From: Gammaproteobacteria bacterium
Lineage (GTDB): Bacteria; Pseudomonadota; Gammaproteobacteria; Competibacterales; Competibacteraceae
Reading direction: 5' to 3'
Assembly (NCBI GenBank): GCA_024235135.1
Contig: JACKMZ010000001.1
Location: 398,501 to 462,500 of the forward strand
DNA length: 64,000 bases
Positions 1 to 9,958 of the stretch are shown in pieces. The stretch's first letter is position 1. Each line of letters begins with the position of its first letter. The notes beneath the pieces are model-generated. The model was not told the DNA's origin, did not search any database, and saw nothing but the letters and a program-made list of their open reading frames with translations. Made by a program: the position numbers and the translations under genes.

Positions 1-398
1 CGTTACTCATCGGTATGGCGATTGGGTTCATATCATCCTTCCGGAAGCCCTAATCCATTGCCCTATTCTGGAACGGTATCAGAAAACATCAACCGTGCTT
101 TGCCAGTCAATGCGGCAAATCAATTTTTATTGTGACCACTCATTGATAGGGGTTTGAGGTTAAAAAATCTAATGTGAAATGGGTCCCTAATAACCATAGG
201 GATTTAAAAATACCTATTACAATTCATAATTATTATGTGAGAGAGGGCTATGCTCTTTAGGGGAAAGCGGTCAGTGCACATCTTTGAGCAATGGTCGGTC
301 AGCGGCAATTATTGCGTGCTGGGGCCTGTCATGGGTATGAGTATGGGTCAGTCTCATCCGTGCTACACTAATCCGCACGAATCGTAGTTGTTGCGCCC
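1..398. other. Intergenic region upstream of miaB
   Basis: No convincing gene lies here. The stretch from about 120 to 240 is clearly more AT-rich than the rest of the window. It contains a short inverted repeat at 184-202 (TCCCTA, 7-nt loop, TAGGGA). A 45-codon open frame from ATG 250 to TAG 385-387 has a G-rich stretch upstream but no recognisable features, so I do not call it a gene. The 3' end of the region probably carries the miaB promoter. Confidence 0.6.
361..369 (+). promoter_or_regulatory. Possible extended -10 promoter element of miaB
   Basis: TGCTACACT matches an extended -10 (TG, one base, then TACACT) and would place transcription start near 376, about 23 nt before the miaB ATG. 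No good -35 hexamer lies at the right distance (341-346), so the call rests on the extended -10 alone. Confidence 0.3.
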
Positions 399-1760
399 AT
401 GCCACGTAAACTTTATATCAAGACCCACGGTTGCCAGATGAATGAGTACGACTCCGCCAAAATGGTGGACGTGCTCGGTCATTCGCATGATCTGGAATTG
501 ACCGACGATCCGACACAGGCCGATGTCTTGCTGTTAAATACCTGTTCGATTCGGGAAAAAGCTCAGGAAAAGGTTTTCTCGCAGCTGGGACTGTGGCGCC
601 GGATCAAGGAAAAGCGGCCCGCTGTGGTGATCGGCGTTGGTGGTTGCGTGGCCAGTCAGGAAGGCGAATCATTGCGCGAACGCGCTCCGTTTGTGGATAT
701 GGTCTTCGGCCCGCAAACCCTGCATCGTTTGCCGGCCATGCTGGAGCAAGTGCAAAAGCATCGGACCCCGGTCGTGGACATCTCGTTTCCCGAGATTGAA
801 AAATTCGATAGCCTGCCGGAACCTCGCGCGGAAGGGCCTACGGCTTTCGTCTCGGTCATGGAGGGTTGCAGCAAATACTGTACGTTCTGCGTGGTCCCCT
901 ACACGCGCGGTGAGGAAGTCAGCCGTCCCTTCGACGATGTGATCGCCGAAGTCGCCGTGCTGGCGGAACAGGGCGTGCGGGAAATCACCTTGCTGGGTCA
1001 GAACGTCAATGCCTATCGTGGTCTCCAGCATGACGGCGAAACGGCTGATCTGGCACTGCTGATCCACTACATCGCGGCCATTGACGGCATTGAGCGTATC
1101 CGGTATACCACCTCCCACCCGGTAGAGTTTTCCGAACGTCTGATCCAGACTTACGCTGAAGTGCCACAACTGGTCAATCATCTGCATCTCCCGGTGCAAA
1201 GCGGTTCCGATCGTATTCTCGCGCTGATGAAGCGCGGTCATACCGTGCTGGAGTACAAATCCAAGGTGCGTCGTTTGCGCGCCATCCGCCCGGGTCTCAG
1301 TTTGTCGTCGGATTTCATCGTGGGTTTTCCCGGTGAAACCGAAGCCGATTTCGAGGCCACCTTGCGTTTGATCGAGGAACTGGATTTCGATCAAAGCTTC
1401 AGTTTCATTTACAGCCCTCGTCCCGGAACTCCCGCCGCCGATTTGCCGGATGAAACGCCCCTGGAGGTCAAGAAGCAGCGCCTGGCTGGCTTACAGGCGT
1501 TGATCGAACAGGGGGCGCGAAAGACCAGCCGGAACATGGTTGGCACCGTGCAGCGCGTGCTGGTCGATAAGCCCTCGCGTAAGGACCCACGGCTGCTATC
1601 CGGACGCACGGAGAATAATCGTGTCGTGAATTTCGCCGGTTCTCGGCGATTGTTCGGACATTTCGTGGACGTGTCGATCACCGAGGCGCTGCCCAATTCC
1701 TTGCGGGGCGAAATGCTGGCTTGCCCGGAATTGGGAATCGACGCATCCGCACTCGCCTGA
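399..1760 (+). CDS. miaB: tRNA-2-methylthio-N6-dimethylallyladenosine synthase MiaB
   Basis: A radical-SAM methylthiotransferase that converts i6A37 to ms2i6A37 in tRNAs reading UNN codons. The 453-residue protein has the family architecture. The N-terminal MTTase (UPF0004) domain has Cys12, Cys49 and Cys83, ligands of the auxiliary [4Fe-4S] cluster. The radical-SAM motif is Cys157-x3-Cys161-x2-Cys164, the same spacing and numbering as in E. coli MiaB. A TRAM-like C-terminal domain follows (about 375-440). The length is close to the usual 440-475. It is the first gene of a block miaB-ybeZ-ybeY-ybeX-lnt, a common gammaproteobacterial order. No strong ribosome binding site precedes the ATG, but the sequence following it ([14 protein letters not shown]) is a normal family start. 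Confidence 0.97.
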   Translation: MPRKLYIKTHGCQMNEYDSAKMVDVLGHSHDLELTDDPTQADVLLLNTCSIREKAQEKVFSQLGLWRRIKEKRPAVVIGVGGCVASQEGESLRERAPFVDMVFGPQTLHRLPAMLEQVQKHRTPVVDISFPEIEKFDSLPEPRAEGPTAFVSVMEGCSKYCTFCVVPYTRGEEVSRPFDDVIAEVAVLAEQGVREITLLGQNVNAYRGLQHDGETADLALLIHYIAAIDGIERIRYTTSHPVEFSERLIQTYAEVPQLVNHLHLPVQSGSDRILALMKRGHTVLEYKSKVRRLRAIRPGLSLSSDFIVGFPGETEADFEATLRLIEELDFDQSFSFIYSPRPGTPAADLPDETPLEVKKQRLAGLQALIEQGARKTSRNMVGTVQRVLVDKPSRKDPRLLSGRTENNRVVNFAGSRRLFGHFVDVSITEALPNSLRGEMLACPELGIDASALA

Positions 1761-1787
1761 CCTGTTGATGGTGCGCAATCACCCACT

Positions 1788-2750
1788 GTGACTCAGCAAG
1801 CGCAAGAACTCCTGCTCGAACCCGTAGATAATCTCCGACTCGCTAATCTATGCGGCCAACTGGATGAGCATCTGCGTCAGATCGAACGTCGGCTAGGCGT
1901 GGAAATCAGCAATCGCGGCAATCACTTTCGAGTCAGTGGCGAACCCGGCGCCGTCAGTGCCGCCGTGAACGTGGTCGAGGATCTCTACCGCAGTACCCGT
2001 GAGGAACCGTTGACGCCGGCTCGCGTCCACCTGTTCCTGCAGGATGCGGGAATAGCCGAGCCGCCCGCGGCAGCCGACCCGGATCTCGTCATCCGCGCCC
2101 ATCGCAGTTTGATTCGTGGACGCGGTCCCAATCAAATTTCCTACATCGCGAATATTCGCAAGCACGACATCAATTTTGGCGTCGGCCCCGCGGGCACCGG
2201 CAAGACCTATTTAGCGGTCGCTTGCGCTGTGGAAGCCTTGGAGCGGGATCAGGTGCGGCGTTTGGTATTGGTGCGCCCGGCGGTGGAAGCCGGCGAACGG
2301 CTGGGTTTCCTGCCGGGTGATCTGGCACAGAAAATCGATCCGTATCTGCGCCCGCTGTATGACGCGCTTTATGAAATGCTGGGATTCGAGCGGGTCGCCA
2401 AGCTCACGGAACGCCATGTGATAGAAATCGCGCCACTGGCTTTCATGCGGGGCCGGACTTTGAACGACGCTTTCATCATCCTCGACGAGGGACAGAACAC
2501 CACCGTCGAACAGATGAAGATGTTCCTGACCCGCATCGGTTTTGGTTCCAAGGCCGTGGTCACCGGCGACATCACCCAGGTGGACCTGCCGCGCAACGCG
2601 CAATCGGGATTGCGCCACGCTCTGGAAGTGCTAAGAGGCGTGGAGGGCATCACCATGACCCTGTTCAATGCTCGCGATGTCGTGCGCCATCCCCTGGTGC
2701 AGCGCATCGTCAGTGCCTATGAGCGCCATCAATCGGATGAAGTGACATGA
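1788..2750 (+). CDS. ybeZ: PhoH-like ATPase YbeZ
   Basis: A PhoH-family P-loop NTPase of 320 residues that partners YbeY in rRNA/ribosome metabolism. A Walker A motif GPAGTGKT is at residues 133-140 and a Walker B segment FIILDEGQN at about residue 227. The N-terminal 90 residues form the KH-like region of this subfamily. The start is GTG 1788, because no in-frame ATG lies between the miaB stop and the conserved N-terminus. The stop overlaps the ybeY start (ATGA), so the two are translationally coupled. Nucleotide binding is clear from the sequence; the role with YbeY is family knowledge. Confidence 0.93.
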   Translation: MTQQAQELLLEPVDNLRLANLCGQLDEHLRQIERRLGVEISNRGNHFRVSGEPGAVSAAVNVVEDLYRSTREEPLTPARVHLFLQDAGIAEPPAAADPDLVIRAHRSLIRGRGPNQISYIANIRKHDINFGVGPAGTGKTYLAVACAVEALERDQVRRLVLVRPAVEAGERLGFLPGDLAQKIDPYLRPLYDALYEMLGFERVAKLTERHVIEIAPLAFMRGRTLNDAFIILDEGQNTTVEQMKMFLTRIGFGSKAVVTGDITQVDLPRNAQSGLRHALEVLRGVEGITMTLFNARDVVRHPLVQRIVSAYERHQSDEVT

Positions 2751-3217
2751 ACCTGGAACTTGATGTGCAAATCGCGTTGGACAGTCCCGGACTGCCAGAC
2801 GATCGGCAACTGCACCGCTGGGCCACCGCGGCTCTGGCGGGAGGTTGTCGGGAACAAGCCACGGAACTGGTGATACGAATGGTCAACGAGGTCGAGAGCG
2901 AGGCGCTCAATACCACCTATCGCCACAAACAGGGTCCGACCAATGTCCTGTCCTTCCCGGCTCAGATGCCCGCCGATATTCCCGTCAACCTGTTGGGCGA
3001 CATCGTGATCTGCGCGCCTTTGGTCATGCAGGAAGCGGTTACGCAGGGCAAGCCGCCCGAAGCGCACTGGGCTCATCTGGTCGTGCATGGCGTTCTGCAT
3101 CTGCTGGGCTATGATCACGGTAATGACAGTCAAGCCCGTGATATGGAAGAGCTGGAAACCCGTATTTTGGCTGACCTGGGATACCCCGATCCTTACGGAG
3201 ATGTTATCGAATCATGA
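2747..3217 (+). CDS. ybeY: Endoribonuclease YbeY
   Basis: A single-strand-specific metallo-endoribonuclease needed for 16S rRNA 3'-end maturation and 70S quality control. The 156-residue protein carries the diagnostic zinc motif H-x3-H-x5-H within [11 protein letters not shown], followed by the conserved family C-terminus. Both ends overlap neighbours by ATGA: its start with the ybeZ stop and its stop with the ybeX start. Tight coupling of all three suggests a single transcript. Confidence 0.96.
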   Translation: MNLELDVQIALDSPGLPDDRQLHRWATAALAGGCREQATELVIRMVNEVESEALNTTYRHKQGPTNVLSFPAQMPADIPVNLLGDIVICAPLVMQEAVTQGKPPEAHWAHLVVHGVLHLLGYDHGNDSQARDMEELETRILADLGYPDPYGDVIES

Positions 3218-4071
3218 AGGACGACCGATCCGACAGTAACGGTGGACACCGCTCCTGGTTGGAGAAGCTGAGTTTCGCGCTCTTGGGAGAGCCCAAGGAT
3301 CAGGATGAACTGCTGGACATGTTGCGCGACGCGCATGAGCGGCATCTCTTGGATCTCGACGCGTTGCACATGATGGAAGGTGTAATGGAAGTCTCGGAAA
3401 TGCAGGTCCGGGACGTCATGTTGCCGCGGGGTCAGATGGTGGTCGTGGAACAGGACTGGACCCTGGAGCGAGTGCTGGACGAAGTGCTGGAATCCGGGCA
3501 TTCCCGGTTTCCGGTCATCAGGGAAAATCGCGACGACATCATCGGCGTCCTGCTGGTCAAGGATCTGCTGCGTTTTCTGGCCAAAGGCAATGGCGAGTTC
3601 AACGTTCAGGAATTATTGCGTCCCGCCAAATTCATTCCCGAAAGTAAACGGCTCAATGCCCTGCTCAAGGAGTTTCGCAGTACCCGCTTGCATATGGCCA
3701 TCGTGGTGGACGAGTACGGTGGCGTGGCTGGATTGGTGACCATCGAGGACGTGTTGGAACAGATCGTCGGTGAAATTGACGACGAACACGACATCGACGA
3801 GGAGGCTCCCTTCATCCGCCTGCAGGGGGACAACAAATACCTCGTCAAGGCGCTGACGCCAGTCGAGGATTTCAACGACTATTTCAAGGCCGATCTCAGC
3901 GACGAGAAAGCCGATACCATCGGCGGCCTGGTGATGATGGAACTTGGCCGCCTTCCCAAGCGGGGCGAAGTCGCGCAATTGGGGCCTTATCGTTTCCAGG
4001 TGTTGCGGGCCGATAATCGTCGCCTGCATCTGTTGGAACTCACTCTGCGCCATGAGGCCGAAGCCGATTAA
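3214..4071 (+). CDS. ybeX: CBS-domain protein CorC/YbeX
   Basis: A cytoplasmic CorC/HlyC-family protein of 285 residues. It has two CBS domains (about 70-190, with the segment [11 protein letters not shown] in the second) and a C-terminal transporter-associated CorC_HlyC domain (about 205-280, with ADTIGGLVM). Like E. coli YbeX and unlike CNNM/CorB proteins, it has no N-terminal DUF21 membrane domain. It has been linked to Mg/Co efflux and, through its operon, to ribosome metabolism. The start overlaps the ybeY stop (ATGA), and lnt follows 39 nt later. Confidence 0.93.
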   Translation: MKDDRSDSNGGHRSWLEKLSFALLGEPKDQDELLDMLRDAHERHLLDLDALHMMEGVMEVSEMQVRDVMLPRGQMVVVEQDWTLERVLDEVLESGHSRFPVIRENRDDIIGVLLVKDLLRFLAKGNGEFNVQELLRPAKFIPESKRLNALLKEFRSTRLHMAIVVDEYGGVAGLVTIEDVLEQIVGEIDDEHDIDEEAPFIRLQGDNKYLVKALTPVEDFNDYFKADLSDEKADTIGGLVMMELGRLPKRGEVAQLGPYRFQVLRADNRRLHLLELTLRHEAEAD

Positions 4072-4110
4072 GCCAGCACGCGATCGGGTTTCGGATTTGG
4101 TGCAAACATC

Positions 4111-5634
4111 ATGAATTTACCGGTTTGGCGGGCTTCCGCCATAGGCGATGTCCTAGCCGTAGTCTTGGGAGCGTTGCTGCCGCTGGCGTTCGCCCCTTTC
4201 GATGTCTGGCCCCTAGCTATCCTTGGGCTGGCCGCCTTGTTCGGGTTGTGGCAAGGACAGAGCCCACGTCGCGCGGCTTGGCGCGGGGGACTGTTCGGGC
4301 TGGGCTGGTTCGGCGTCGGCATCTATTGGGTATTCATCAGTCTGCATCAGTATGGCCATGCGCCAGTCGCATTCGCCGTGTTGGCGACCTTGGCGCTGAT
4401 CCTGGCGATGGCCTTGTATCCGGCCATCATGGGTTATCTGCTGGTCCGCTGGGCACCGCGTGGCGATGGGTTGCGTTGGTTGATGGCGGCGCCCGCCTTA
4501 TGGACGGTTCTGGAATGGGTGCGTAGTTGGCTGTTCAGCGGGTTTCCCTGGATGGCCATGGGATATAGCCAGATCAGCAGCCCGCTGAGTGGTTTTGCGC
4601 CGTATTTCGGCGTGTTCGGGGTCGGTTGGGCGGTGGCCATGAGCGCCGGGCTGCTTTTGATGTTATTTCGAGCTCAGGGATGGCGGCGTCTGAGCGTGGG
4701 ACTAGGCGCAGGCGTGTTGTGGATCAGCGCATGGATGTTGGCGCAGGTCGTTTGGGTGGAGCCGGCCGGTGAGCCGCTGAGAGTCAGCTTGATTCAAGGC
4801 AATATCTCCCAGGATCGTAAATTCGAACCGGAGGAGTTGGATAACACGCTGCGGCGCTACGCTGAAATGAGCGCCCAGGTTACGCCCGACAGCGACGTGA
4901 TCATCTGGCCAGAGACGGCTATTCCGATGTTCTATGATGATGCCCGTGAATTCGTCGAGCAACTGGAAGCCTACGCGCACAGAACCGGAGTGGATTATCT
5001 GATCGGCATTCCGACGGGGTCCTGGACGACCCGTGTGTTCCAGAACAGTGTCCTCAGTTTGGGGAGTTCCCAAGGTTTTTACCACAAGCATCGGTTATTG
5101 CCTTTCGGTGAGTATCTGCCACTGCGCCAACTGTTAAGCTTTTTTCACAATCTGGTCGATATTCCGCTGGGTGATTTCACGCCGGGCGGTAAGCGGCAAA
5201 CATTATTGCGGGTCGCCGGGCAGCCGGTCGGGGTTTCGATCTGTTTCGAGGCGGTGTTCGGCAGCGAGATCCGGCGGACTTTGCCGGACGCGCGGTTCCT
5301 GGTGAACGTCAGCAACGATGCCTGGTTCGGCGAGTCGCTGGCACCATACCAACATCTGCAGATCGCCCAGATGCGCTCCCTGGAGTCCGGGCGTTACATG
5401 GCGCGCGCCACCAATACCGGCATCAGCGCCTTTATCGATTCGCATGGAAGGATCGTCAAACACAGCCCGCTGTTTCAGGCCGTGGCTTTGACCAACCCAG
5501 TGCAACCGTTGCAAGGCGCAACCCCTTACGTACGTTGGGGGGATCGTCCGGTGGTGATTCTGATGGCCCTGTTGCTGGGGTTGGCCGGATGGGTGGGGCG
5601 GCGTGGCCGCCATTCCCGGCCGACCGCTCCCTGA
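4111..5634 (+). CDS. lnt: Apolipoprotein N-acyltransferase Lnt
   Basis: An inner-membrane enzyme that adds the third acyl chain to the N-terminal Cys of lipoproteins before Lol export. The 507-residue protein starts with about six membrane segments (10-210), then a periplasmic nitrilase-like domain. The triad is visible: Glu268 in WPETAIP, Lys326 in YHKHRLLPFGEYLP and Cys378 in SICFEAVFG. A last hydrophobic segment near the C-terminus (about 477-495) anchors the protein. The length matches E. coli Lnt (512). It closes the miaB-ybeZYX-lnt block, as in many relatives. Confidence 0.97.
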   Translation: MNLPVWRASAIGDVLAVVLGALLPLAFAPFDVWPLAILGLAALFGLWQGQSPRRAAWRGGLFGLGWFGVGIYWVFISLHQYGHAPVAFAVLATLALILAMALYPAIMGYLLVRWAPRGDGLRWLMAAPALWTVLEWVRSWLFSGFPWMAMGYSQISSPLSGFAPYFGVFGVGWAVAMSAGLLLMLFRAQGWRRLSVGLGAGVLWISAWMLAQVVWVEPAGEPLRVSLIQGNISQDRKFEPEELDNTLRRYAEMSAQVTPDSDVIIWPETAIPMFYDDAREFVEQLEAYAHRTGVDYLIGIPTGSWTTRVFQNSVLSLGSSQGFYHKHRLLPFGEYLPLRQLLSFFHNLVDIPLGDFTPGGKRQTLLRVAGQPVGVSICFEAVFGSEIRRTLPDARFLVNVSNDAWFGESLAPYQHLQIAQMRSLESGRYMARATNTGISAFIDSHGRIVKHSPLFQAVALTNPVQPLQGATPYVRWGDRPVVILMALLLGLAGWVGRRGRHSRPTAP

Positions 5635-5656
5635 TCTCGTCGTGTATTCCGGAGCG

Positions 5657-6118
5657 ATGCGCCGAATCGTTGGAATCCTCGGCGGCTGTCTGGTTTTGCT
5701 CTGCCTGGGTTCCGCCGTCCTCAACGCGCAAACGGATTATCGGGAATATCGCGCTAACCGCAATCAATATCCACTGGAGCGTCAGCAGCGCGAACAGTCC
5801 TACGATTTGAAAACCCGCCAGCGACAAATCCGGTCCCGCTCGGACCAAGCCGGCCAGGGTAGCCAACAGCCGGCTTGGCGATATCAACAGGAACAACTTC
5901 GGAGCCAGATGTATCGGCAAGAACGACAGCGGCAACGCAGTTTGCCGTCAAGGCCCGAACCGATCCAGCGGCAGGACTTCCAAGGTTTTGAGAGGGAATA
6001 CAAGCGACAGGATTTGGGTTTCAAGATGCAGGATCGCCCAGTTCAACAGCCGCCGACCTTTGGACTGCCAATCTTTACGGACTTTCTTTCGGCCGACGGC
6101 GACCGCTTCAATCACTGA
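5657..6118 (+). CDS. Exported Gln/Arg-rich protein of unknown function
   Basis: I do not recognise this 153-residue protein. The chosen start, ATG 5657, has GGAG just upstream and gives a clean signal peptide (MRRIVGILGG, then a hydrophobic core LVLLCLGSAV, with probable cleavage after VLNA). An upstream in-frame start at 5603 would only add residues inside the spacer. The mature part is low-complexity, very rich in Gln and Arg with many Tyr, has no Cys, and looks intrinsically disordered. It lies 22 nt after lnt and just before cca and may be cotranscribed with lnt. The composition suggests a periplasmic or surface protein binding a polyanion, which is inference only. Confidence 0.6.
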   Translation: MRRIVGILGGCLVLLCLGSAVLNAQTDYREYRANRNQYPLERQQREQSYDLKTRQRQIRSRSDQAGQGSQQPAWRYQQEQLRSQMYRQERQRQRSLPSRPEPIQRQDFQGFEREYKRQDLGFKMQDRPVQQPPTFGLPIFTDFLSADGDRFNH

Positions 6119-6183
6119 AGTTGGAAACCGGTGTTGTCCGGATACCTTCTGATTTTGAACACAATTTAATACCACGGAATGCG

Positions 6184-7428
6184 ATGGAGATTTTTCTGGT
6201 AGGTGGCGCGGTGCGTGACGAACTTTTGGGTTTGCCCGTCAAGGAGCGGGACTGGGTCGTCGTGGGCGCGACGCCGGAAGATTTGTTGAAACGGGGATTC
6301 AAGCCGGTCGGTAAGGATTTCCCGGTGTTTCTGCATCCGGAAACGCATGAGGAATACGCGCTGGCCCGCACCGAGCGCAAGGTCGCTCCCGGTTATCACG
6401 GCTTTCATTTTCATGCTCAGCCTGATGTCAGCCTGGTGGACGATCTGGCGCGGCGCGATCTGACTATCAACGCCATGGCGCGCGATGCCGAAGGTCAGTT
6501 GTTGGACCCTTACGGTGGTTTGCGCGATCTGGAGCATCGATGCCTGCGGCACGTGTCCTCGGCCTTCGCCGAAGACCCCGTACGCATTCTGCGGCTGGCT
6601 CGCTTTGCCGCACGCTATGCGCCGCTGGGATTTCGGGTCGCAGCCGAGACCGTTGAATTGATGCGCGATATGGTCGCCAGCGGTGAAGTGGATACGCTGG
6701 TGCCCGAGCGGGTCTGGGCGGAGATGGTGCGCGCCCTGGGCACGCGGCAGCCCGCGCGCTTTATCGAAGTGTTGCGGGAATGCGGCGCCTTGGCTCGCAT
6801 CTTTCCCGAAATCGACCGATTGTTCGGCGTACCCCAACCAGCCCAATGCCACCCGGAAATCGATACCGGCGTGCACACATTGCTGTGTCTGGAGCAGGCC
6901 GTGCGCTTAGGTACGGATAGCATGGTCCGTTTCGCCGTATTGGTACACGATCTGGGCAAAGGCACGACGCCTCCCGCCGAGTGGCCCCGCCATCCCAATC
7001 ACGAGGAGCGTGGAGAGGATCTGGTCAAATCGCTGTGTCAACGACTGCGTACACCCCGTGAATATCGTGATCTGGGCGTAATGACGGCGCGTTATCACAC
7101 GCAGTGCCACCGTGCGCGGACCTTGCCTCCCGAAGCCATCGTGAAAACCTTGCAGGCGTTGGACGCCTTTCGCAAACCGCAGCGTTTCGAGCAGTTTCTA
7201 TTGGCTTGCGAAGCCGATGCCCGTGGTCGTACGGGTTTGGAGGACCGCCCTTATCCTCAGGCGGATTTCTTGCGAAACGCCTATCAGGCGGCGGTCGTAG
7301 ATGTTCGTCCGTTGCTGGAGCGGGGATTGACCGGCGCGGCGTTGGCGGAAGGTCTTCGTTTGAAGCGGGTTCAAGCTGTCGCTAAGTTGCAAGGGGATGA
7401 ATCCCCATCCGAAAACACAGCCGGCTGA
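6184..7428 (+). CDS. cca: Multifunctional CCA-adding enzyme (tRNA nucleotidyltransferase)
   Basis: Adds and repairs the 3'-CCA of tRNAs without a nucleic acid template. The 414-residue protein begins MEIFLVGGAVRDELLG, with the class II nucleotidyltransferase GGAVRD motif and a DxD-type acidic pair (KERDWVVVG), followed by RRDLTINAMA. A C-terminal HD domain carries VLVHDLGKG, giving the long 2'-phosphodiesterase/phosphatase form typical of gammaproteobacteria (E. coli Cca is 412). ATG 6184 is preferred over an in-frame TTG at 6121, whose 21 extra residues do not belong to the family. It ends only 2 nt from the end of the convergent glycosyltransferase gene. Confidence 0.96.
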   Translation: MEIFLVGGAVRDELLGLPVKERDWVVVGATPEDLLKRGFKPVGKDFPVFLHPETHEEYALARTERKVAPGYHGFHFHAQPDVSLVDDLARRDLTINAMARDAEGQLLDPYGGLRDLEHRCLRHVSSAFAEDPVRILRLARFAARYAPLGFRVAAETVELMRDMVASGEVDTLVPERVWAEMVRALGTRQPARFIEVLRECGALARIFPEIDRLFGVPQPAQCHPEIDTGVHTLLCLEQAVRLGTDSMVRFAVLVHDLGKGTTPPAEWPRHPNHEERGEDLVKSLCQRLRTPREYRDLGVMTARYHTQCHRARTLPPEAIVKTLQALDAFRKPQRFEQFLLACEADARGRTGLEDRPYPQADFLRNAYQAAVVDVRPLLERGLTGAALAEGLRLKRVQAVAKLQGDESPSENTAG

Positions 7429-7430
7429 AA

Positions 7431-9857
7431 TCACGCGCTGCGTGCGCCGCGCGGTGTCAAGCGCCTGAATTTCTCCAGGAATCGGGACCGGTTCGGCGGC
7501 GTCTCGGCGGCTGTCCGCGCTGAGGCGTCGGGGCGCGGATAGGCGTGAATTCGCAACAAGGGCAACCAATCGATGAGCGGGTGCTCTCGTTCGGAGCCGG
7601 AAGCACGGTTGCGCGCCGCGCCCTCCTGGGATAAGCCGAGTTGCCCCGGCAGTTGGTAGAGTAAAGGGTCTAGCCCGGCGATCGCGTGGAAATGTAGTCG
7701 GCCTATATTCAGCCCCCTAAGAAATGACTGCAGGGCTGAGCGGTCGGCCGGCCAGCCGAAATAAAGACGGAAGGCTTCGCCCTCGCGCAACCAGGATACG
7801 ATCTGCTGCCGGCTATCGTCCGGATGGAGCAGGAACACCTGGGCCGTATCTAACAGAGAGCGGGTCGGCCCATCCAGCGTGGCGAGGAAGTCTTCCGGCG
7901 AGTCGCCGGTGATGAATAACAGGTTTGGCAGTTCGGATGCGGCGATTCGGGCCAAATCCACGGATAGGCGCAAGGGGCGGGCGGGGTCTTGCTCGATATG
8001 GCTAAGCACCCTAGGCCAATACTCGGGATGAATGCGTTTCAGCTTGGCCATTGCCCGGTCTTTTTTCTCGTTCTGCTGATCGGCAAAGCTAACGCCGCCC
8101 GTGTGGTACACAAAAGTGTCTGCGCATAGCACATTGCGCCAACCCAGAGCTTGGGCACGCAGGGAAAAATCGTTTTCCTCACCGTAGCCTTTGCCAAAGT
8201 GTTCCGTATCGAAATAGCCGACTTCGGTAAGACAATCCCGCCGGATATACATGCAGAATCCGACGGCGGTCGGTATGTCCAAGGCTTGGCCGGAATTCAG
8301 TCGACGGAACAAGTCGTCCATCTGCCAAGGGGAACAATCGCGAGGCAAGGCATTATCCGCGCAAAATATCGGGTAACTGCAAATCGTCGCGTTATTCGAA
8401 AAGGGGGTTACCGTGCCGATAGGGCTGTCCCGGTAGGCGCAGGCGGCCAAGCGGTCCAGCCAATCGTTGGCGACCTGTGTATCGCTGTTGAGCAGTACCA
8501 CATCCCGCTCCGAATGCAGCGCCATGCCCCGGTTGCAGGTCAGTACGAAACCCAAATTCTCGGTGTTGTGCAAAATCGTAATTTTTCCGTCCTGAGCCAA
8601 TTCCTGCAAATACTCCACAAGAGCCGGCTCGGGGCTGGCGTCGTCGATGACGATGATTTCCTGATGGGTCTTGTTTTCCGCGGCCAGCAGACTTTCCAGG
8701 CATTGGCGGGTTTCCTCCAGGCCCTTGTAGACGGGAACGATAATATCGACGGGATGGGGATTCGGCTCGCGATTTCCGGCGGGTCGAACCGTTTGCGGCG
8801 GCGCGGGGATGGACTTTGGACGACGGTTGTGCAAAAGAGCGCGCAGGCGGCTCATCAGGTAGCGATAAGGGTAACTGAAACGCCAGATGCTTGATGTTTC
8901 AATGGCATTGAGACGAGCTGTGACCGTATCCAATTGCGTCATACTGACCTGTAATTGCGTCGTCAGTAGCGCGATTTTCTCATGCAGTTTGCTGATCTCA
9001 GCGGGTAATGGGGGCTCTGGATGGTCGATATTCTGTTTTGGCGAGTTTTCATTATTTCCCGCCGTGGTCACGCCTTTTCTGGCATAATCGAATAGTCGAC
9101 TGATTTCATGATCAGTCCAATGGCTGCGCCATTTATTGATAATGCGCAGCACTCCATCGGGTAATAAGCCTTTATTGGCAGTGGAGCCCAGATTATTGGC
9201 TGCGTCTATTCGATAAATGGCGCTGATCTGATCGACATGAATAAAAGTGCCTCTTTCCCGGAGTTGTAACCAGAAATCCCAATCTTCATATAAATTCAGA
9301 TCTTCGTCGAAATGGCAGCCTGCCTCGTAAAGACTTTTGTCGAATAATACGGCGTGTATGGGAATGAAGTTCTCGAAAAGAATTCTGATGGAATTGAAAG
9401 GGGCGTTGTATTCCAGTATGGGTTGGCTGTTGCCTTGAGAGTCGAAATGCAGGCATTGCACGCCGGCATAGGCCACACGGGCATGGGGGCGTTCACGCAA
9501 CCCCTTTACCAGGGCGTCGATATGCGATGGCTCGAACCAGTCATCGTCGTCGAGGAAAATGAGATATTGTCCCCGTGCCTGCGCCATACCCAGATTCGCG
9601 GCGCGACTGCGCGCGAGGCGTTGCCCCGTACCGCACAGCGACAAGGGTATGTCGCCATATTGACAAGGCAGTGACGGGTGGCCCGAACCTAGCGCATCGA
9701 CGACCACGATTTCCAAGGCGGGATAGTTCTGACGGACTACCGAGTCCAGTGCTTCGCGCAGCGTATGGCGCCCCATACTGCGAATGATGACGGACACCAA
9801 AGGCGGGGTTGGCCCGGTGGCCGAGGAATTTTGCGCGGTACTACCGGCTGTGGGCAT
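7431..9857 (-). CDS. Two-domain family 2 glycosyltransferase
   Basis: An 808-residue protein with two GT-A/GT2 domains. The first (about 20-250) has SVIIRSMGR and a metal/nucleotide-sugar motif LDDDDWFE at 102-109. A predicted coiled-coil linker (about 287-321) is followed by SIWRFSYPYR, a segment common between such domains in O-antigen and rhamnan synthases. The second domain (from about 370) has DIIVPVYKG and NSDTQ at 457-461. The last 170 residues resemble neither. The start has GGAG 8 nt upstream. It probably elongates a surface polysaccharide, but donor and acceptor cannot be read from sequence. It is divergent from the GNAT-like gene at 9959 and has no other polysaccharide genes beside it. 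Confidence 0.85.
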   Translation of the reverse strand: MPTAGSTAQNSSATGPTPPLVSVIIRSMGRHTLREALDSVVRQNYPALEIVVVDALGSGHPSLPCQYGDIPLSLCGTGQRLARSRAANLGMAQARGQYLIFLDDDDWFEPSHIDALVKGLRERPHARVAYAGVQCLHFDSQGNSQPILEYNAPFNSIRILFENFIPIHAVLFDKSLYEAGCHFDEDLNLYEDWDFWLQLRERGTFIHVDQISAIYRIDAANNLGSTANKGLLPDGVLRIINKWRSHWTDHEISRLFDYARKGVTTAGNNENSPKQNIDHPEPPLPAEISKLHEKIALLTTQLQVSMTQLDTVTARLNAIETSSIWRFSYPYRYLMSRLRALLHNRRPKSIPAPPQTVRPAGNREPNPHPVDIIVPVYKGLEETRQCLESLLAAENKTHQEIIVIDDASPEPALVEYLQELAQDGKITILHNTENLGFVLTCNRGMALHSERDVVLLNSDTQVANDWLDRLAACAYRDSPIGTVTPFSNNATICSYPIFCADNALPRDCSPWQMDDLFRRLNSGQALDIPTAVGFCMYIRRDCLTEVGYFDTEHFGKGYGEENDFSLRAQALGWRNVLCADTFVYHTGGVSFADQQNEKKDRAMAKLKRIHPEYWPRVLSHIEQDPARPLRLSVDLARIAASELPNLLFITGDSPEDFLATLDGPTRSLLDTAQVFLLHPDDSRQQIVSWLREGEAFRLYFGWPADRSALQSFLRGLNIGRLHFHAIAGLDPLLYQLPGQLGLSQEGAARNRASGSEREHPLIDWLPLLRIHAYPRPDASARTAAETPPNRSRFLEKFRRLTPRGARSA

Positions 9858-9958
9858 TCCTGTCTCCAGTGAATCCTGACTTATAATGGAAGCCTAAAAT
9901 GCAATGAGTGGGCGGGCTAATAATCGTTGGAAAATGGCGAGATAAAACCCACTTGATA

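Noticed and set aside
184..202. Short inverted repeat in the AT-rich leader
   Set aside because: A 6-bp stem without a T run or known motif is expected by chance in such sequence.
250..387. A 45-codon frame before miaB
   Set aside because: Its composition is unremarkable and no homology is recognisable. It ends 11 nt before miaB and overlaps the likely promoter.
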